From Photobacterium sp. GJ3 (GTDB taxonomy: Bacteria; Pseudomonadota; Gammaproteobacteria; Enterobacterales; Vibrionaceae): DNA of 64,000 bases. Positions 50,284-60,399 of the stretch are shown piece after piece. Position 1 is the first letter of the stretch, and each line of letters begins with the position of its first letter. A model generated the notes under the pieces. The model saw only the letters and a program-made list of their open reading frames with translations, was not told the origin of the DNA and did no database searches. A program made the position numbers and the translations under genes. The stretch lies in NCBI RefSeq assembly GCF_018199995.1, contig NZ_CP073578.1, positions 682,001-746,000 on the forward strand, read 5' to 3'.

Positions 50284-53200
50284 TGTGGTTATCCGATGTG
50301 TCGGTCAAGCGGCCGGTCGTTGCCATCGTGCTCAGTCTCTTGCTGCTGGTGTTTGGCTTCGTTTCTTTCAGTAAACTCCCGGTCCGGGAGATGCCGGATG
50401 TCGAAAATCCGGTGATCAGTATTGGTACCTCTTATGAAGGCGCGTCGGCCACCATTATGGAAAGTCGCGTCACGACCGTGCTGGAAGATGAGCTGTCGGG
50501 GATCAGCGGTATCGAAAGTATCACTTCGACAACGCGTAATGGCAGCTCGCGGATCAGCGTAGAATTTGAAATGGGCTGGAACCTTACCGAAGGGGTCAGC
50601 GATGTCCGGGATGCCGTTTCCAGAGCTCGTCGTCGCCTGCCGGATGGTGCCGATGAGCCGATTGTTTCGAAAGACAATGGTTCCGGCGAAGCGGCCATCT
50701 ATATCAACCTGACTTCCAGTGAAATGGACCGGACGCAACTGACGGATTATGCCGATCGGGTGCTGACGGATCGATTCAGCCTGATCAACGGTGTCAGCTC
50801 AGTCCAGATGACGGGGGCTTTGTATAAAGTCATGTATGTCCGGTTGCTGCCAGAGCAAATGGCAGGCCGGGGCGTGACGACTACTGACATTATCGATGCT
50901 CTGCGTGATGAAAATGTCGAGTTACCGGGCGGGGAAGTCCGCAATGATGCGACAACCATGTCGGTACGAACGGCCCGCCTGTACCGGACCGCTGAAGACT
51001 TTTCATATCTGGTGGTCCGGCAGACCGCAAACGGCACGCCGATTTATCTGAAAGATGTCGCCGATGTGGCGATTGGCGCGCAGAATGAAAACGCGACTTT
51101 CAAGAACAACGGCGTTTCCAGCCTGAGCCTGGGCATTGTACCGATGTCCGATGCCAATCCATTGCAGGTTGCAGATGCAGTGCATCAGGAAGTGGATCGC
51201 TTGCAGCGCTTTTTGCCGGATGGCACAGAACTGGCCGTTGATTATGATTCGACCGTATTTATCGAGCGCTCCATTGATGAGGTGTACAGCACACTGATGA
51301 TTACCGGCGCACTGGTCGTCTTGGTGCTTTATATCTTTATCGGTCAGGCGCGGGCGACACTGATCCCTGCGGTCACGGTGCCGGTTTCGCTGATCTCTGC
51401 CTTTATGGCGGCTTATTACCTGGGCTTTTCAATCAACCTGTTAACGCTGATGGCGCTGATTCTGGCCATCGGGCTGGTGGTGGATGATGCCATTGTGGTG
51501 GTGGAAAACATCTATCACCACATTGAGCGGGGCGAGCCACCATTGCTCGCGGCATTCAAAGGGACACGGGAAGTCGGGTTTGCTGTTATTGCAACCACGC
51601 TGGTGCTGGTGATGGTCTTCCTGCCTATTGGTTTTATGGATGGCATGGTTGGCCCGCTCTTTACTGAATTTTCCGTCTTGCTGGCGATGTCGGTGATTTT
51701 TTCTTCCCTGATCGCTTTAACCCTGAGTCCGGTGCTGGGCAGTAAGTTGCTGAAAGCCAATGTGAAACCGGGACCCTTTAATCGCTTTGTTGACCGTCAG
51801 TTTGCCTCGCTGGAAACCGTGTACCGCAAAGCCGTGACGGTTGCAGTGCGCTGGCGCTGGGGAGCGCCGGTGCTGATTGCAGCGCTGGTGGGCGGAAGCG
51901 CCTGGCTGTTTCAGTTGATTCCAAATCAGTTGGCACCGTCAGAAGACCGGGGCGTGATTTTTGCCTTTGTTCGCGGGGCGGAAGCAACCAGTTATAACCG
52001 GATGGTCGGCAATATTGAACAGGTCGAGCAGCGGCTGTTGCCACTGGTCGGTCAGGGGCTGATCCGCTCGGTCAGCATTCAGACGCCAGCGTTTGGCGGT
52101 CGCGCAGGCGATCAGACCGGCTTCGTGATCATGCAGCTGGAAGACTGGGAAGCACGGCATGTCAGTGCGACAGAAGCGCTGGGTGTAGTGCGCAAAGCCC
52201 TGCAGGGCATTCCGGATATCCGGGTCTGGCCCTTTATGCCGGGCTTTCGCGGGGGCTCCTCTGAACCGGTTCAGTTTATTTTGAATGGTGCAGATTACGA
52301 TGAGCTGTTTGCCTGGTCGACCCAGCTGAAAGACGTCGCGCAGAGCAGTGGGATGATGGACGGTGTGGATATCGATTATGCCGAAACCACGCCTGAGCTC
52401 GTAGTGACGGTGGATCGTCCGCGTGCGGCCGAGCTTGGAATTCCGCAGTCTGATATTGCAGAGACGCTGGAAGTGATGCTGGGTGGACGCAGTGAAACCA
52501 CCTTTGTCGAGCGTGGCGAAGAGTACGATGTTTACCTGCGTGGCGATGAAAACAGCTTCAACAATGCCATGGATCTGAGCCGGATCTATGTGCGGGCCAA
52601 AAACGGCGAGCTGATTTCCCTCAACAGCGTCGCGAAAGTTGAGGAAGTGGCAGCAGCACGCAAACTGAGCCATAACCAGAAGCAGAAATCGATGACCATT
52701 ACGGCAAATCTGTTGCCGGGGTACACGCTTGGTCAGGCGCTGGACTTCCTGGATGCACAAGCCCTCGAGATGCTGCCCAGCGACATCGTAATTGATTACG
52801 GGGGCGAATCGAAAGATTTCCGGGAAAACCAGAGCAGTATGGCGATGATTTTCGGTCTCGCATTGCTGGTCGCTTATCTGGTGTTGGCTGCGCAGTTTGA
52901 AAGCTTTATCAACCCGATGGTGGTCATGCTGACCGTACCACTCGGCATTTTCGGCGGGCTGATGGGCTTGCTGGTGATGGGGCAGAGCCTGAATATTTAC
53001 AGTCAGATCGGGATGATCATGCTGATAGGGATGGTCACCAAAAACGGGATTCTGATTGTGGAATTTGCCAACCAGTTGCGGGATAAAGGCATCCCGTTCG
53101 AACAGGCGATTATTGATGCGTCGGCAAGACGTTTACGCCCGATCCTGATGACGGCCTTTACCACCTTGTTTGGTGCATTGCCGCTGTTGCTTTCAACCGG

Positions 53201-53423
53201 CGCAGGCTATGAGAGCCGGATTTCGGTGGGGACTGTGGTGTTTTTCGGGATGGCCTTTGCGACCTTGGTGACCTTGTTCGTGATTCCGGCGATGTATCGT
53301 TTGGTGTGTACTCATACCCAGTCACCGGGCCATGTCGCTGCGCAGCTCCAGAAAGCACTTGAGCATGATTACGTTGGACGACGCAGTCATGGTGACTTAC
53401 CGCTGAATGATTCGAAGTCGTGA
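50283..53423 (+). CDS. RND efflux pump, HAE1-type multidrug transporter
   Basis: Inner-membrane proton antiporter, 1046 residues, twelve transmembrane segments in two repeats with two large periplasmic loops. The N-terminus (SVKRPVVAIVLSLLLLVFG) and the TM4 proton-relay pair in GLVVDDAIVVVENIYHH are conserved; the second half has LLVAYLVLAAQFESF and MVTKNGILIVEFANQLRD. It works with the upstream adaptor and an outer-membrane TolC-like partner encoded elsewhere. It resembles the Vex pumps of V. cholerae but the specific orthologue and substrates cannot be assigned. Confidence 0.93.
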   Translation: MWLSDVSVKRPVVAIVLSLLLLVFGFVSFSKLPVREMPDVENPVISIGTSYEGASATIMESRVTTVLEDELSGISGIESITSTTRNGSSRISVEFEMGWNLTEGVSDVRDAVSRARRRLPDGADEPIVSKDNGSGEAAIYINLTSSEMDRTQLTDYADRVLTDRFSLINGVSSVQMTGALYKVMYVRLLPEQMAGRGVTTTDIIDALRDENVELPGGEVRNDATTMSVRTARLYRTAEDFSYLVVRQTANGTPIYLKDVADVAIGAQNENATFKNNGVSSLSLGIVPMSDANPLQVADAVHQEVDRLQRFLPDGTELAVDYDSTVFIERSIDEVYSTLMITGALVVLVLYIFIGQARATLIPAVTVPVSLISAFMAAYYLGFSINLLTLMALILAIGLVVDDAIVVVENIYHHIERGEPPLLAAFKGTREVGFAVIATTLVLVMVFLPIGFMDGMVGPLFTEFSVLLAMSVIFSSLIALTLSPVLGSKLLKANVKPGPFNRFVDRQFASLETVYRKAVTVAVRWRWGAPVLIAALVGGSAWLFQLIPNQLAPSEDRGVIFAFVRGAEATSYNRMVGNIEQVEQRLLPLVGQGLIRSVSIQTPAFGGRAGDQTGFVIMQLEDWEARHVSATEALGVVRKALQGIPDIRVWPFMPGFRGGSSEPVQFILNGADYDELFAWSTQLKDVAQSSGMMDGVDIDYAETTPELVVTVDRPRAAELGIPQSDIAETLEVMLGGRSETTFVERGEEYDVYLRGDENSFNNAMDLSRIYVRAKNGELISLNSVAKVEEVAAARKLSHNQKQKSMTITANLLPGYTLGQALDFLDAQALEMLPSDIVIDYGGESKDFRENQSSMAMIFGLALLVAYLVLAAQFESFINPMVVMLTVPLGIFGGLMGLLVMGQSLNIYSQIGMIMLIGMVTKNGILIVEFANQLRDKGIPFEQAIIDASARRLRPILMTAFTTLFGALPLLLSTGAGYESRISVGTVVFFGMAFATLVTLFVIPAMYRLVCTHTQSPGHVAAQLQKALEHDYVGRRSHGDLPLNDSKS

Positions 53424-53437
53424 ATGTTCAGATGAAC

Positions 53438-53464
53438 AAAAGGGGCGTGATGCCCCTTTTTTAT
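53438..53464. terminator. terminator between the RND operon and the outer-membrane protein gene
   Basis: Stem AAAAGGGGC / GCCCCTTTT, 5-nt loop, T-run on the plus strand and A-run giving U on the minus; bidirectional. Confidence 0.92.
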
Positions 53465-53495
53465 ATCGTCCGGAAAACAGCACAACTGTGCTCTG

Positions 53496-54083
53496 TCAGA
53501 ACCGGTAACCCAGCGTCAGCTGTGCGCCGCTGTAGTCGTAATGATCGCCCAGATTATTCAACGAGCTGTCGGCGATATTGGTGATGTATTCTGCACGCAT
53601 CATCAGGCGAGGGTTGATATCCCAATGCAAGCCGATACCTGCATCAATCATGACCCCGCTCTCGCTGTCAGATGGCATATAGCCGAGGTTTTTGTACTCT
53701 GTCTTCACTTTCACAAAGGAAGCATTAATCCGACCGACCAGTTTCAGGTTGGTATTCCCTAAATAGTCAGTGCTTGGCACCAGACCCACACCCAACTGAG
53801 AAATCGATACATCTGTTTCAGCATTGCTGAACAGGAAATCATACGTTGTTGAACCGTAGTTATAGAAAGCTTCCACCGCGATGTGCGGGTGAATTTCCCG
53901 ACCCAGACCCAGCGTGTAACTCGGGTTGATTTCTTCTGTTGCGCCACTGACCGACTGTTTCGACTCCAGCGAAACAGCACCCGCCCCAGCATAAATATAG
54001 TTATTGCCGTCTGCTGGAATGGCAGCCAGCGCACTGGTGCTGAATGCTGCTGTCGCGAACGCGAAAAGGATGGTTTTTTTCAT
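53496..54083 (-). CDS. OmpA-like eight-stranded outer-membrane beta-barrel protein (paralogue 1)
   Basis: A 195-residue protein with signal peptide (cleaved after TSALA, residue 20), alternating amphipathic strands and terminal GYRF, the aromatic BAM signal. The fold class is the small OmpA/OmpX-like barrel (OMP_b-brl). It shares the pattern AEYITNIADSSLNN and VPSTxxxG with the neighbouring gene at 54348, so the two are tandem paralogues. Function unknown. Confidence 0.82.
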   Translation of the reverse strand: MKKTILFAFATAAFSTSALAAIPADGNNYIYAGAGAVSLESKQSVSGATEEINPSYTLGLGREIHPHIAVEAFYNYGSTTYDFLFSNAETDVSISQLGVGLVPSTDYLGNTNLKLVGRINASFVKVKTEYKNLGYMPSDSESGVMIDAGIGLHWDINPRLMMRAEYITNIADSSLNNLGDHYDYSGAQLTLGYRF

Positions 54084-54304
54084 TGTTATGTCTCATGAAC
54101 AGGAATGGATTATTGCGCTACGCGCATCGACTTCATATCAGCCGGATGTGATATATATCAATGCTCTAAGTGCAAGGCGTCATGATATTGAAAATAATGA
54201 TCGATTTAGCACACAAATTTGAGGGAATTTTGTGTCCAGGTGTGAAAAGCGGCTTGTGACCGATGGGATCTGCGATTGCTGAAGTGCAGTTGTCTGCCAA
54301 GGGT

Positions 54305-54329
54305 AGAAAAAGGAGCATGCCTGCCCCTT
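54305..54329 (-). terminator. terminator of outer-membrane paralogue 2
   Basis: On the minus strand AAGGGGCA / TGCTCCTT (one G-U pair), 4-nt loop, then TTTTTC. Confidence 0.75.
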
Positions 54330-54347
54330 AGTCCTTGTTGATATTGA

Positions 54348-54938
54348 TCAGAAACGATAACCCAGGGCCAGTTGTATCCCTTCATAACGAATGCTGTTTT
54401 CGAAATCGAAATTATCCAGAGAACTGTCCGCAACATTTGTGATGTATTCACCGCGGAACATGAACCGCTTGTTGATATTCCATTGAATCCCAACACCTGC
54501 GTCCAGCATGAATCCGGAATCATTGACTTTATGAGGGTAACCCTGAAAGGTGGTTTCCGTTCTGACATTGACCATTGAAGCGTTCAGACGGGTATAGAGT
54601 TTGATCCCCGAACGGCCAATCTCTCCGGTAGAAGGCACAATACTGAATCCCAGCTGGCCCAACGACATTTCATATTGCGTGTCATCGAGCTGATTCCATT
54701 CGTTGGTGTAATCCGTTTTGCTGTAATTGAAAAAAGTTTCTAAGGCAATGTATTCATTAAAATTATGACCGAATCCCAAAGTCAGATTGGGTGTCAGGTT
54801 TTCGGTGAGATGTTCGGGTTTGTCCTTCAGTGTCGGACTTAAAAGGCCGATTCCCCCATAAATATAAGATTGCCCGGCCAGTGCTGGTGTCCCGGCCAGC
54901 ATGCAGAGGACTGAAAGTGCTGCGATAATAGTTTTCAT
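54348..54938 (-). CDS. OmpA-like eight-stranded outer-membrane beta-barrel protein (paralogue 2)
   Basis: A 196-residue sibling of the protein encoded at 53496, with signal peptide MKTIIAALSVLCMLAGTPALA and the same strand pattern (GIQWNINKRFMFRGEYITNVADSSLDN) and GYRF end. The ATG at 54938 is chosen for the signal-peptide start; 20 upstream in-frame residues look non-coding. Each paralogue has its own promoter region: 264 bp separate them. No function can be assigned. Confidence 0.82.
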   Translation of the reverse strand: MKTIIAALSVLCMLAGTPALAGQSYIYGGIGLLSPTLKDKPEHLTENLTPNLTLGFGHNFNEYIALETFFNYSKTDYTNEWNQLDDTQYEMSLGQLGFSIVPSTGEIGRSGIKLYTRLNASMVNVRTETTFQGYPHKVNDSGFMLDAGVGIQWNINKRFMFRGEYITNVADSSLDNFDFENSIRYEGIQLALGYRF

Positions 54939-55264
54939 TGATACAACCCCAAGGTGAAAGTAATTGAACGGTGTACAAAACGAGGGGATTAATAACAAGG
55001 AATGAATATGAGATCAATGTTTTATGCATTTTGTTTTGTATTTCAGTGCTTCATTGATGTTGGGTTGGTTGTTTTTTGAACGATTTGAGCTGAGTGTTGA
55101 CTGTGTAAAAGGGATGCGATTCAGATTCAATGAGATAAAGAACGATGCCGTTCTGAGACAATGATGTGATAGAGATAAGTCTCGTGAAAGCATGGCATCT
55201 TGACGATTTTCCAGTAAAATCCTTCCCCCATCCGCGTTGTGAAACGCACAGTGAGAAGAGCATC
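54939..55264. other. 326-bp intergenic region between the barrel gene and rluF
   Basis: AT-rich, divergent promoters expected. No operator, hairpin or small gene that I can support. Confidence 0.5.
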
Positions 55265-56350
55265 ATGTCAGAGAAGAAACCACAGCCGCGTTCAGCCGCA
55301 CCATCGTCAGACAACCAGGTCCGACTCAATAAATTTATCAGTGACACCGGTTACTGTTCCCGTCGTGAGGCGGATAAGCTCATTGAGCAGGGACGGGTGC
55401 TGATCAACGGCCAACCCCCGGAAATGGGGATGAAAGTGGGGCCTGAAGATGAAGTGCTGGTCGATGACAAGCCCCTGCGCCGCAAAGAGCAACCGATTTA
55501 TATTGCGCTGAATAAACCGTCGGGCATTACCTGTACCACGGAACGCCATGTTGAAGGCAATATTGTGGACTTCATCGGCCACCGCAAGCGGATTTTTCCG
55601 ATCGGCCGGCTGGATAAAGCCTCTGACGGGCTGATTTTCATGACCAACGATGGGGACATCGTCAATAAGATACTGCGTGCCGGAAACTCGCACGAAAAAG
55701 AATATGTCGTGCGTGTGAACAAGCCTGTGACGGAAGAATTCTTGTCCAAAATGGCCTCTGGGGTGCCCATCCTGGATACGGTCACGCTGCCTTGTAAAGT
55801 CACGCAAGAAACGACTTACTCATTCCGGATTGTGCTGACCCAGGGGTTGAACCGTCAGATTCGCCGAATGTGTGAAGCGCTGGACTACGAGGTGTATAAA
55901 CTGCGCCGCGTTCGGATCATGAACATCACCATTGACGGATTACCGAATGGCAAATGGCGCTATCTCACCGATGCAGAAATGGCAGATATCCATCGCTTGC
56001 TCGCACAATCGAGCAAAACGGAAGAAGCTTCCCGTGTGAGCGGTGGCGGGCAGTCGATTTCCAAAGCGACCGATGCCAAACTGTATGACGCACGCCAGCA
56101 AGAGAAAAAAGAAGGCGAGAGCGTGAAGTACAAAACCTATCAGGGGAAAGGTGAAGTGGATCGCCGCCGCTCCGGTAGCAAACCGAGTAAGCACCCGCGT
56201 GCTCAGTCGGGAGCCGGGCAAAGATCTCAGGGTCAAAAACCGAGTGGAAAGCCAGGCCAGGGGCAGCGCCGTGGTCGTCCGGATACGTCCGGAACCGCAT
56301 CGGCACCGACCGGGATTAAAAAGTGGAAGTCCAAAAAAGAGCAGGACTGA
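55265..56350 (+). CDS. rluF: 23S rRNA pseudouridine synthase RluF
   Basis: Isomerises U2604 of 23S rRNA to pseudouridine. The 361-residue protein has an N-terminal S4 RNA-binding domain (VRLNKFISDTGYCSRREADK), the synthase core with catalytic Asp117 in GRLDKASDGL, and RQIRRMCEALDYEV. Beyond residue 250 is a basic low-complexity tail of about 110 residues, rich in Lys, Gly, Gln, Ser and Arg, that makes it some 70 residues longer than E. coli RluF and likely binds RNA. The ATG at 55265 gives a sensible N-terminus; the longer frame is rejected. Confidence 0.93.
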   Translation: MSEKKPQPRSAAPSSDNQVRLNKFISDTGYCSRREADKLIEQGRVLINGQPPEMGMKVGPEDEVLVDDKPLRRKEQPIYIALNKPSGITCTTERHVEGNIVDFIGHRKRIFPIGRLDKASDGLIFMTNDGDIVNKILRAGNSHEKEYVVRVNKPVTEEFLSKMASGVPILDTVTLPCKVTQETTYSFRIVLTQGLNRQIRRMCEALDYEVYKLRRVRIMNITIDGLPNGKWRYLTDAEMADIHRLLAQSSKTEEASRVSGGGQSISKATDAKLYDARQQEKKEGESVKYKTYQGKGEVDRRRSGSKPSKHPRAQSGAGQRSQGQKPSGKPGQGQRRGRPDTSGTASAPTGIKKWKSKKEQD

Positions 56351-56466
56351 TTTCACACCGTCTGCCTTGAATTCCGCTTGCATTCCCCTGGACATCTTTG
56401 CACTATTCAGTGATTACAACATTTATTTTAGTGAAGTCGCTAAAAAGCAAAGCAACAGGGGAAGTC

Positions 56467-57564
56467 ATGGCAGGCAACACAATAGGGCAAGTTTTTCGTG
56501 TGACCACCTTTGGTGAAAGCCATGGGGTGGCACTGGGCTGCATCGTCGACGGCTGTCCGCCGGGACTGGATCTGACCGAAGCCGACATGCAGCACGATCT
56601 CGACCGTCGGCGTCCGGGCACTTCAAAATACACCACACAACGTCGTGAACCCGATGAAGTGAAAATCCTTGCCGGTGTGTTTGAAGGAAAAACTACAGGC
56701 ACTTCGATTGGCCTGATGATTGAAAATACCGATCAGCGGTCCAAGGATTATTCCAATATCAAAGATCTTTTCCGTCCCGGTCATGCTGATTACACCTACG
56801 AACAAAAATATGGCATCCGCGATTATCGTGGCGGTGGTCGTTCCTCTGCGCGCGAAACCGCAATGCGGGTTGCTGCGGGCGCGATTGCCAAGAAATATCT
56901 GAAACAGGTACACGGCATCGAAGTGCGTGCGTATCTGTCGCAGATGGGCGACGTGACTATAGATAAAGTTGATTGGGCGCAGGTTGAGCAAAATGCATTC
57001 TTCTGTCCGGATGCATCGAAAGTCGAAGCCCTGGATGAACTGATCCGCAAGCTCAAAAAAGAAGGCGATTCCATTGGTGCCAAACTGACTGTCGTGGCCG
57101 AAAATGTCCCGGTTGGTTTGGGGGAACCTGTTTTTGATCGTTTGGATGCGGAAATCGCACACGCGCTGATGGGCATTAATGCGGTGAAAGGCGTCGAGAT
57201 TGGCGATGGGTTTGATGTGGTACAACAGCGGGGCAGTGAACACCGCGACGCGATGACGCCGGAGGGATTTACCTCGAACCATGCGGGCGGCATTCTGGGC
57301 GGGATCTCTTCAGGACAGGATATTGTGGCGCATCTGGCCCTGAAACCGACCTCCAGTATTACGGTGCCGGGTGAAACCATCAACAAACAGGGTGAAAGTG
57401 CCGAAGTCATTACCCGTGGCCGTCATGATCCTTGTGTTGGGATTCGCGCCGTTCCGATTGCTGAAGCCATGGTTGCGATTGTGCTCATGGATCACCTGCT
57501 GCGCAACCGCGCCCAAAACGCAGATGTCGTCACCCAAACGCCAAAACTGAAAGAAGTCAGATAA
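56467..57564 (+). CDS. aroC: chorismate synthase
   Basis: Last step of the shikimate pathway: anti-elimination of phosphate from EPSP to chorismate, requiring reduced FMN. The 365-residue protein begins [20 protein letters not shown] and has the three chorismate-synthase signatures: [36 protein letters not shown] and [19 protein letters not shown]. The ATG at 56467 follows AGGGGAAG; the in-frame extension to 56398 is not coding. Confidence 0.97.
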   Translation: MAGNTIGQVFRVTTFGESHGVALGCIVDGCPPGLDLTEADMQHDLDRRRPGTSKYTTQRREPDEVKILAGVFEGKTTGTSIGLMIENTDQRSKDYSNIKDLFRPGHADYTYEQKYGIRDYRGGGRSSARETAMRVAAGAIAKKYLKQVHGIEVRAYLSQMGDVTIDKVDWAQVEQNAFFCPDASKVEALDELIRKLKKEGDSIGAKLTVVAENVPVGLGEPVFDRLDAEIAHALMGINAVKGVEIGDGFDVVQQRGSEHRDAMTPEGFTSNHAGGILGGISSGQDIVAHLALKPTSSITVPGETINKQGESAEVITRGRHDPCVGIRAVPIAEAMVAIVLMDHLLRNRAQNADVVTQTPKLKEVR

Positions 57565-57590
57565 CCCGGGATTGGCAGTGATTCATCATA

Positions 57591-57616
57591 AAAAGGACGT
57601 TGGGGCGTCCTTTTTT
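57591..57616 (+). terminator. aroC terminator
   Basis: Stem AAAAGGACG / CGTCCTTTT, 6-nt loop, six T. Confidence 0.92.
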
Positions 57617-57744
57617 ATTGAGCTGGTGTTTGCATCAACGATCTTCAAGATTCGCACTCAAGACGCAAAATCGCTATAATCGCCGCGCTTTTGAAAGCAG
57701 TACGGGTTGATGATGATCTGTACTTTTCGGGTTGTTCCACTGAA

Positions 57745-58302
57745 ATGAATGCGCTGCTCATGTCCCACGATTATCACGATCTGATTCAACTGTTTAACCG
57801 TACTTTTCTGCCCACCTACCAGACCGAATTGGTTCTGGGAGGCGACGAGCCTATTTATCGGCCTGCAGATGCAGCTCATCCGCATCACCGGGTGATTTTT
57901 GCCCGGGGCTACTTTGCCTCTGCGCTGCATGAAATTGCTCACTGGTGTATTGCCGGTGCCGAACGTCGTTTACTCGAAGATTATGGTTATTGGTACTTAC
58001 CGGATGGCCGGGATGAACAACAGCAGGCTGCATTCGAGCAGGTTGAAGTGAAGCCTCAGGCAGTCGAATGGCTGCTGTCGGCCAGCTGTGGTTTTCGGTT
58101 TCAGGTCAGTTGCGACAACTTGAGTGGTGATCATGAGCCGGATCGGGTAGGCTTTACCCGCAAAGTGCGTGAGCAAGTGTTGTCCTATCTGAATCAGGGC
58201 ATGCCTGAGCGAGCTGCGATGCTCTCGGAAGCATTACGGGCACATTACGGCGTGCCTGCACTGAAATCAGAACACTTTGCCGAGCCATGTCTGTCATTGT
58301 GA
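57745..58302 (+). CDS. epmC: elongation factor P hydroxylase
   Basis: Hydroxylates the beta-lysylated lysine of EF-P, the last step of the EpmB-EpmA-EpmC pathway. The 185-residue product aligns with E. coli YfcM/EpmC: GGDEPIYRPADAA, ALHEIAHWCIAGAERR with the metal-binding HExxHW, and PDGRDEQQQAAFEQVEVKPQA, followed by SCDNLSGDHEPDRV. Start ATG 57745 or the ATG at 57760; an upstream TTG frame to 57691 overlaps a probable promoter and is rejected. YfcL follows. Confidence 0.92.
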   Translation: MNALLMSHDYHDLIQLFNRTFLPTYQTELVLGGDEPIYRPADAAHPHHRVIFARGYFASALHEIAHWCIAGAERRLLEDYGYWYLPDGRDEQQQAAFEQVEVKPQAVEWLLSASCGFRFQVSCDNLSGDHEPDRVGFTRKVREQVLSYLNQGMPERAAMLSEALRAHYGVPALKSEHFAEPCLSL

Positions 58303-58403
58303 ATCGTCACGTGAAGAGATGCGTGGCAGTCAGAATCAAGTAACCTTTGGCCATCCGCCCGCCTGCCGGGCTGGCCGACAGCACAGAAAACAAGAGTGAC
58401 GAG

Positions 58404-58676
58404 ATGATCCATCAATACGAAGAAAAGCTGCTTACCTTAATTGATCAGATGGTCGAAACAGCCTCTGATGATGAACTCTTTGCCGGAGGTTACCTGCGGG
58501 GGCATATCTCACTGTCCGCCGCAGATTGCGAGCGTGATGGCGTGACTTCTGTTGATGTCATGAATCAGGCCGTCAATAACAGCCTGAAAGAAGCGCAGTC
58601 AGAACTGAACCCGGCCGATCAGTCGCTGGTGAAATCTTTATGGCAACAGCTTCAGCAGAACGCCGCAGTTTCATAA
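58404..58676 (+). CDS. yfcL: YfcL family protein
   Basis: A 90-residue cytosolic protein matching E. coli YfcL (92): MIHQYEEKLLTLIDQMV, SDDELFAGGYLRGHISL and NPADQSLVKSLW. The ATG at 58404 aligns with the family start. Downstream of epmC by 101 bp, the same order as in E. coli. Function unknown. Confidence 0.9.
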   Translation: MIHQYEEKLLTLIDQMVETASDDELFAGGYLRGHISLSAADCERDGVTSVDVMNQAVNNSLKEAQSELNPADQSLVKSLWQQLQQNAAVS

Positions 58677-58699
58677 AGGCGCAGTTTCATCAAGAGATA

Positions 58700-58861
58700 A
58701 TACCAATCGCAGTCAATCACTGGTCATCCTAGCTTGTTCAAATGTTCGATCACTGCGTTATATTTTTTGATTGTAGAATAACTACTTATCTAAAAAATCC
58801 GCCTTGTTCTCAAACATTTTTCCTGCGCTATTTCTGATCATTGACTGACTTTGATTGGTAT
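58700..58861. mobile_element. MITE-like element, copy 2
   Basis: Second copy, same 162-bp length and ends as 47967-48128. Its terminal inverted repeats are better preserved (ATACCAATCGCAGTCAATCA against the inverted end ATACCAATCAAAGTCAGTCA). Inserted in the intergenic space between yfcL and the wzz gene. Confidence 0.85.
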
Positions 58862-58929
58862 AACACGCCATTCAGGTTGTTGTTTTACATGGCGAGGAAT
58901 GGAAAGACAACACTGATACCAGAAACACA

Positions 58930-58962
58930 AAAGCCAGCCCGAGAGCAATCTGGGCTGGCTTT
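58930..58962 (-). terminator. wzz terminator
   Basis: Stem AAAGCCAGCCC / GGGCTGGCTTT, 11-nt loop; T-rich on the minus side (TTTTGTGTTT). Confidence 0.88.
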
Positions 58963-58984
58963 GTTGTATGGGGTAGTTTTGGAC

Positions 58985-60124
58985 TTAATCGTGGTTTCTG
59001 AATGCCGTGCGAATCAGCACAAAAGCCACACCCAGCATGCCACCCAGTAAGGTTGCAATCACCACAATCAATGCGCGTTTCGGTTTGTCCTTGGTGATTG
59101 GCTTTTCAACGTTTTCCAGAAAACGGTAAGTTTTAAAATGGATGTTTTTATCCAGTGCTGTCCCACGAAGCAAGGACAAACGCGCTTCGACCTGCTGAAT
59201 TCTTGGTTCAACAACACTCAGGTTCTTTACAGATTCCAGAGCACTCACTTTGGCGGCAAGAGCTTTTGAGCCCAGATTAATCGCAAAGATTTCACCATCG
59301 CCCAGGTTCTGTACCGGTTGGTTCACATCCGCTGCACTGGCAATATCCAGCGCGTACTGCGTCCGCTCTTTCTCAACCGCTAAATAACTGCTGGCCTGAT
59401 TGCGCAGCACCCGTAATTGCTGTTGCAGCTCATTTTCTTTCGCCAGCACCAAGGCCTGCACGTTAGCCAGAGTATCGTGGTAAACCTTAGCAGACACATA
59501 ATCAATGTATTGCTTCAGCATTTGAAAGCTACTGTTGCTGGTGGTGGCCTGCAGGTTGATCACATAGATATCAGACTCTTGCTTGCTCGCTTGCTGGGCA
59601 CTGATTTTGTCGAACCAGCTCTCCAGCACACGATCCATGCTTTCTTCATCGGCATCGCTAATCTGGTTTTCGGTCAGATAATGCTGAAATTCAGCATTGT
59701 TCATCAGGAAGGCTTTTTTATTCTCCAGCGAGTTAAAGCCATTCACAAAGTTTTTAAACAGGAGCTCGGCATCGGCGACGTCTGTCAGTTGGGTGCTGAC
59801 CAGCACAGTGCCGTCGGCCTGATAAATATCAAAAGCGGGCTGAAACGCACTGATTTCACGCTGGAGCTGCGCAAAGTCGGTAATTTGCGGTTGAATCACT
59901 TTGGCCTTGGCGGTCCACCATTCCTGGGCGGTCAGGGCATAGCCAACCCCGGCAAGTGCGAAGATGACAGTGAACAAAGTGATCAGCAGTTTTTCCCGCC
60001 AGAGTGTTCTGACGAGTTCTACCAGATCGATTTCATCAGCGTGGTCGTGATTGGGCATAGGCGACTGAGGTGGATGGACAAGTTGGGGGCCGGATGGCAT
60101 GGCTTTCGTGTGTGTATCTGTCAC
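58985..60124 (-). CDS. wzz: polysaccharide chain-length determinant protein Wzz
   Basis: Inner-membrane co-polymerase that sets the modal length of O-antigen or capsule. The 379-residue protein has the expected Pfam Wzz layout: cytoplasmic N-terminus with a Pro-rich stretch, TM1 (about 45-65), a long periplasmic, largely coiled-coil region, then PxxP-like block ENVEKPITKDKPKRALIVV and TM2 near 355-375. It marks the edge of a surface-polysaccharide locus continuing to the right. Own promoter candidate at 60256-60284. Confidence 0.92.
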   Translation of the reverse strand: MTDTHTKAMPSGPQLVHPPQSPMPNHDHADEIDLVELVRTLWREKLLITLFTVIFALAGVGYALTAQEWWTAKAKVIQPQITDFAQLQREISAFQPAFDIYQADGTVLVSTQLTDVADAELLFKNFVNGFNSLENKKAFLMNNAEFQHYLTENQISDADEESMDRVLESWFDKISAQQASKQESDIYVINLQATTSNSSFQMLKQYIDYVSAKVYHDTLANVQALVLAKENELQQQLRVLRNQASSYLAVEKERTQYALDIASAADVNQPVQNLGDGEIFAINLGSKALAAKVSALESVKNLSVVEPRIQQVEARLSLLRGTALDKNIHFKTYRFLENVEKPITKDKPKRALIVVIATLLGGMLGVAFVLIRTAFRNHD

Positions 60125-60255
60125 TATGATACTTCCATTAATAACTGCAATTTGCGATGCGGTAAAAGATAAATGTTGAACGGTTTCTGCTTTGTAATTT
60201 TATAAGTTGGCTTAAGCAGTGTATTGGCATCAGGTAAATGATTACTCACTGCGGA

Positions 60256-60284
60256 ATTATAGGGGGGCCTCAGGGGAGAAGCAA
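60256..60284 (-). promoter_or_regulatory. predicted wzz promoter
   Basis: Minus-strand TTGCTT (60284-60279), 17-bp spacer, TATAAT (60261-60256). It leaves an untranslated leader of about 130 nt. The remaining space up to 60399 shows nothing else. Confidence 0.6.
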
Positions 60285-60399
60285 GCGGACAAGTGCCTGT
60301 GACTGAATTTTGTGGAGCAAGTTTACTTTCAACGTGATCACAGGCAAAAAAGAAGCGATGTTTTGCGGATGAAAATACAATCAGTGAAACGCAATCCCA

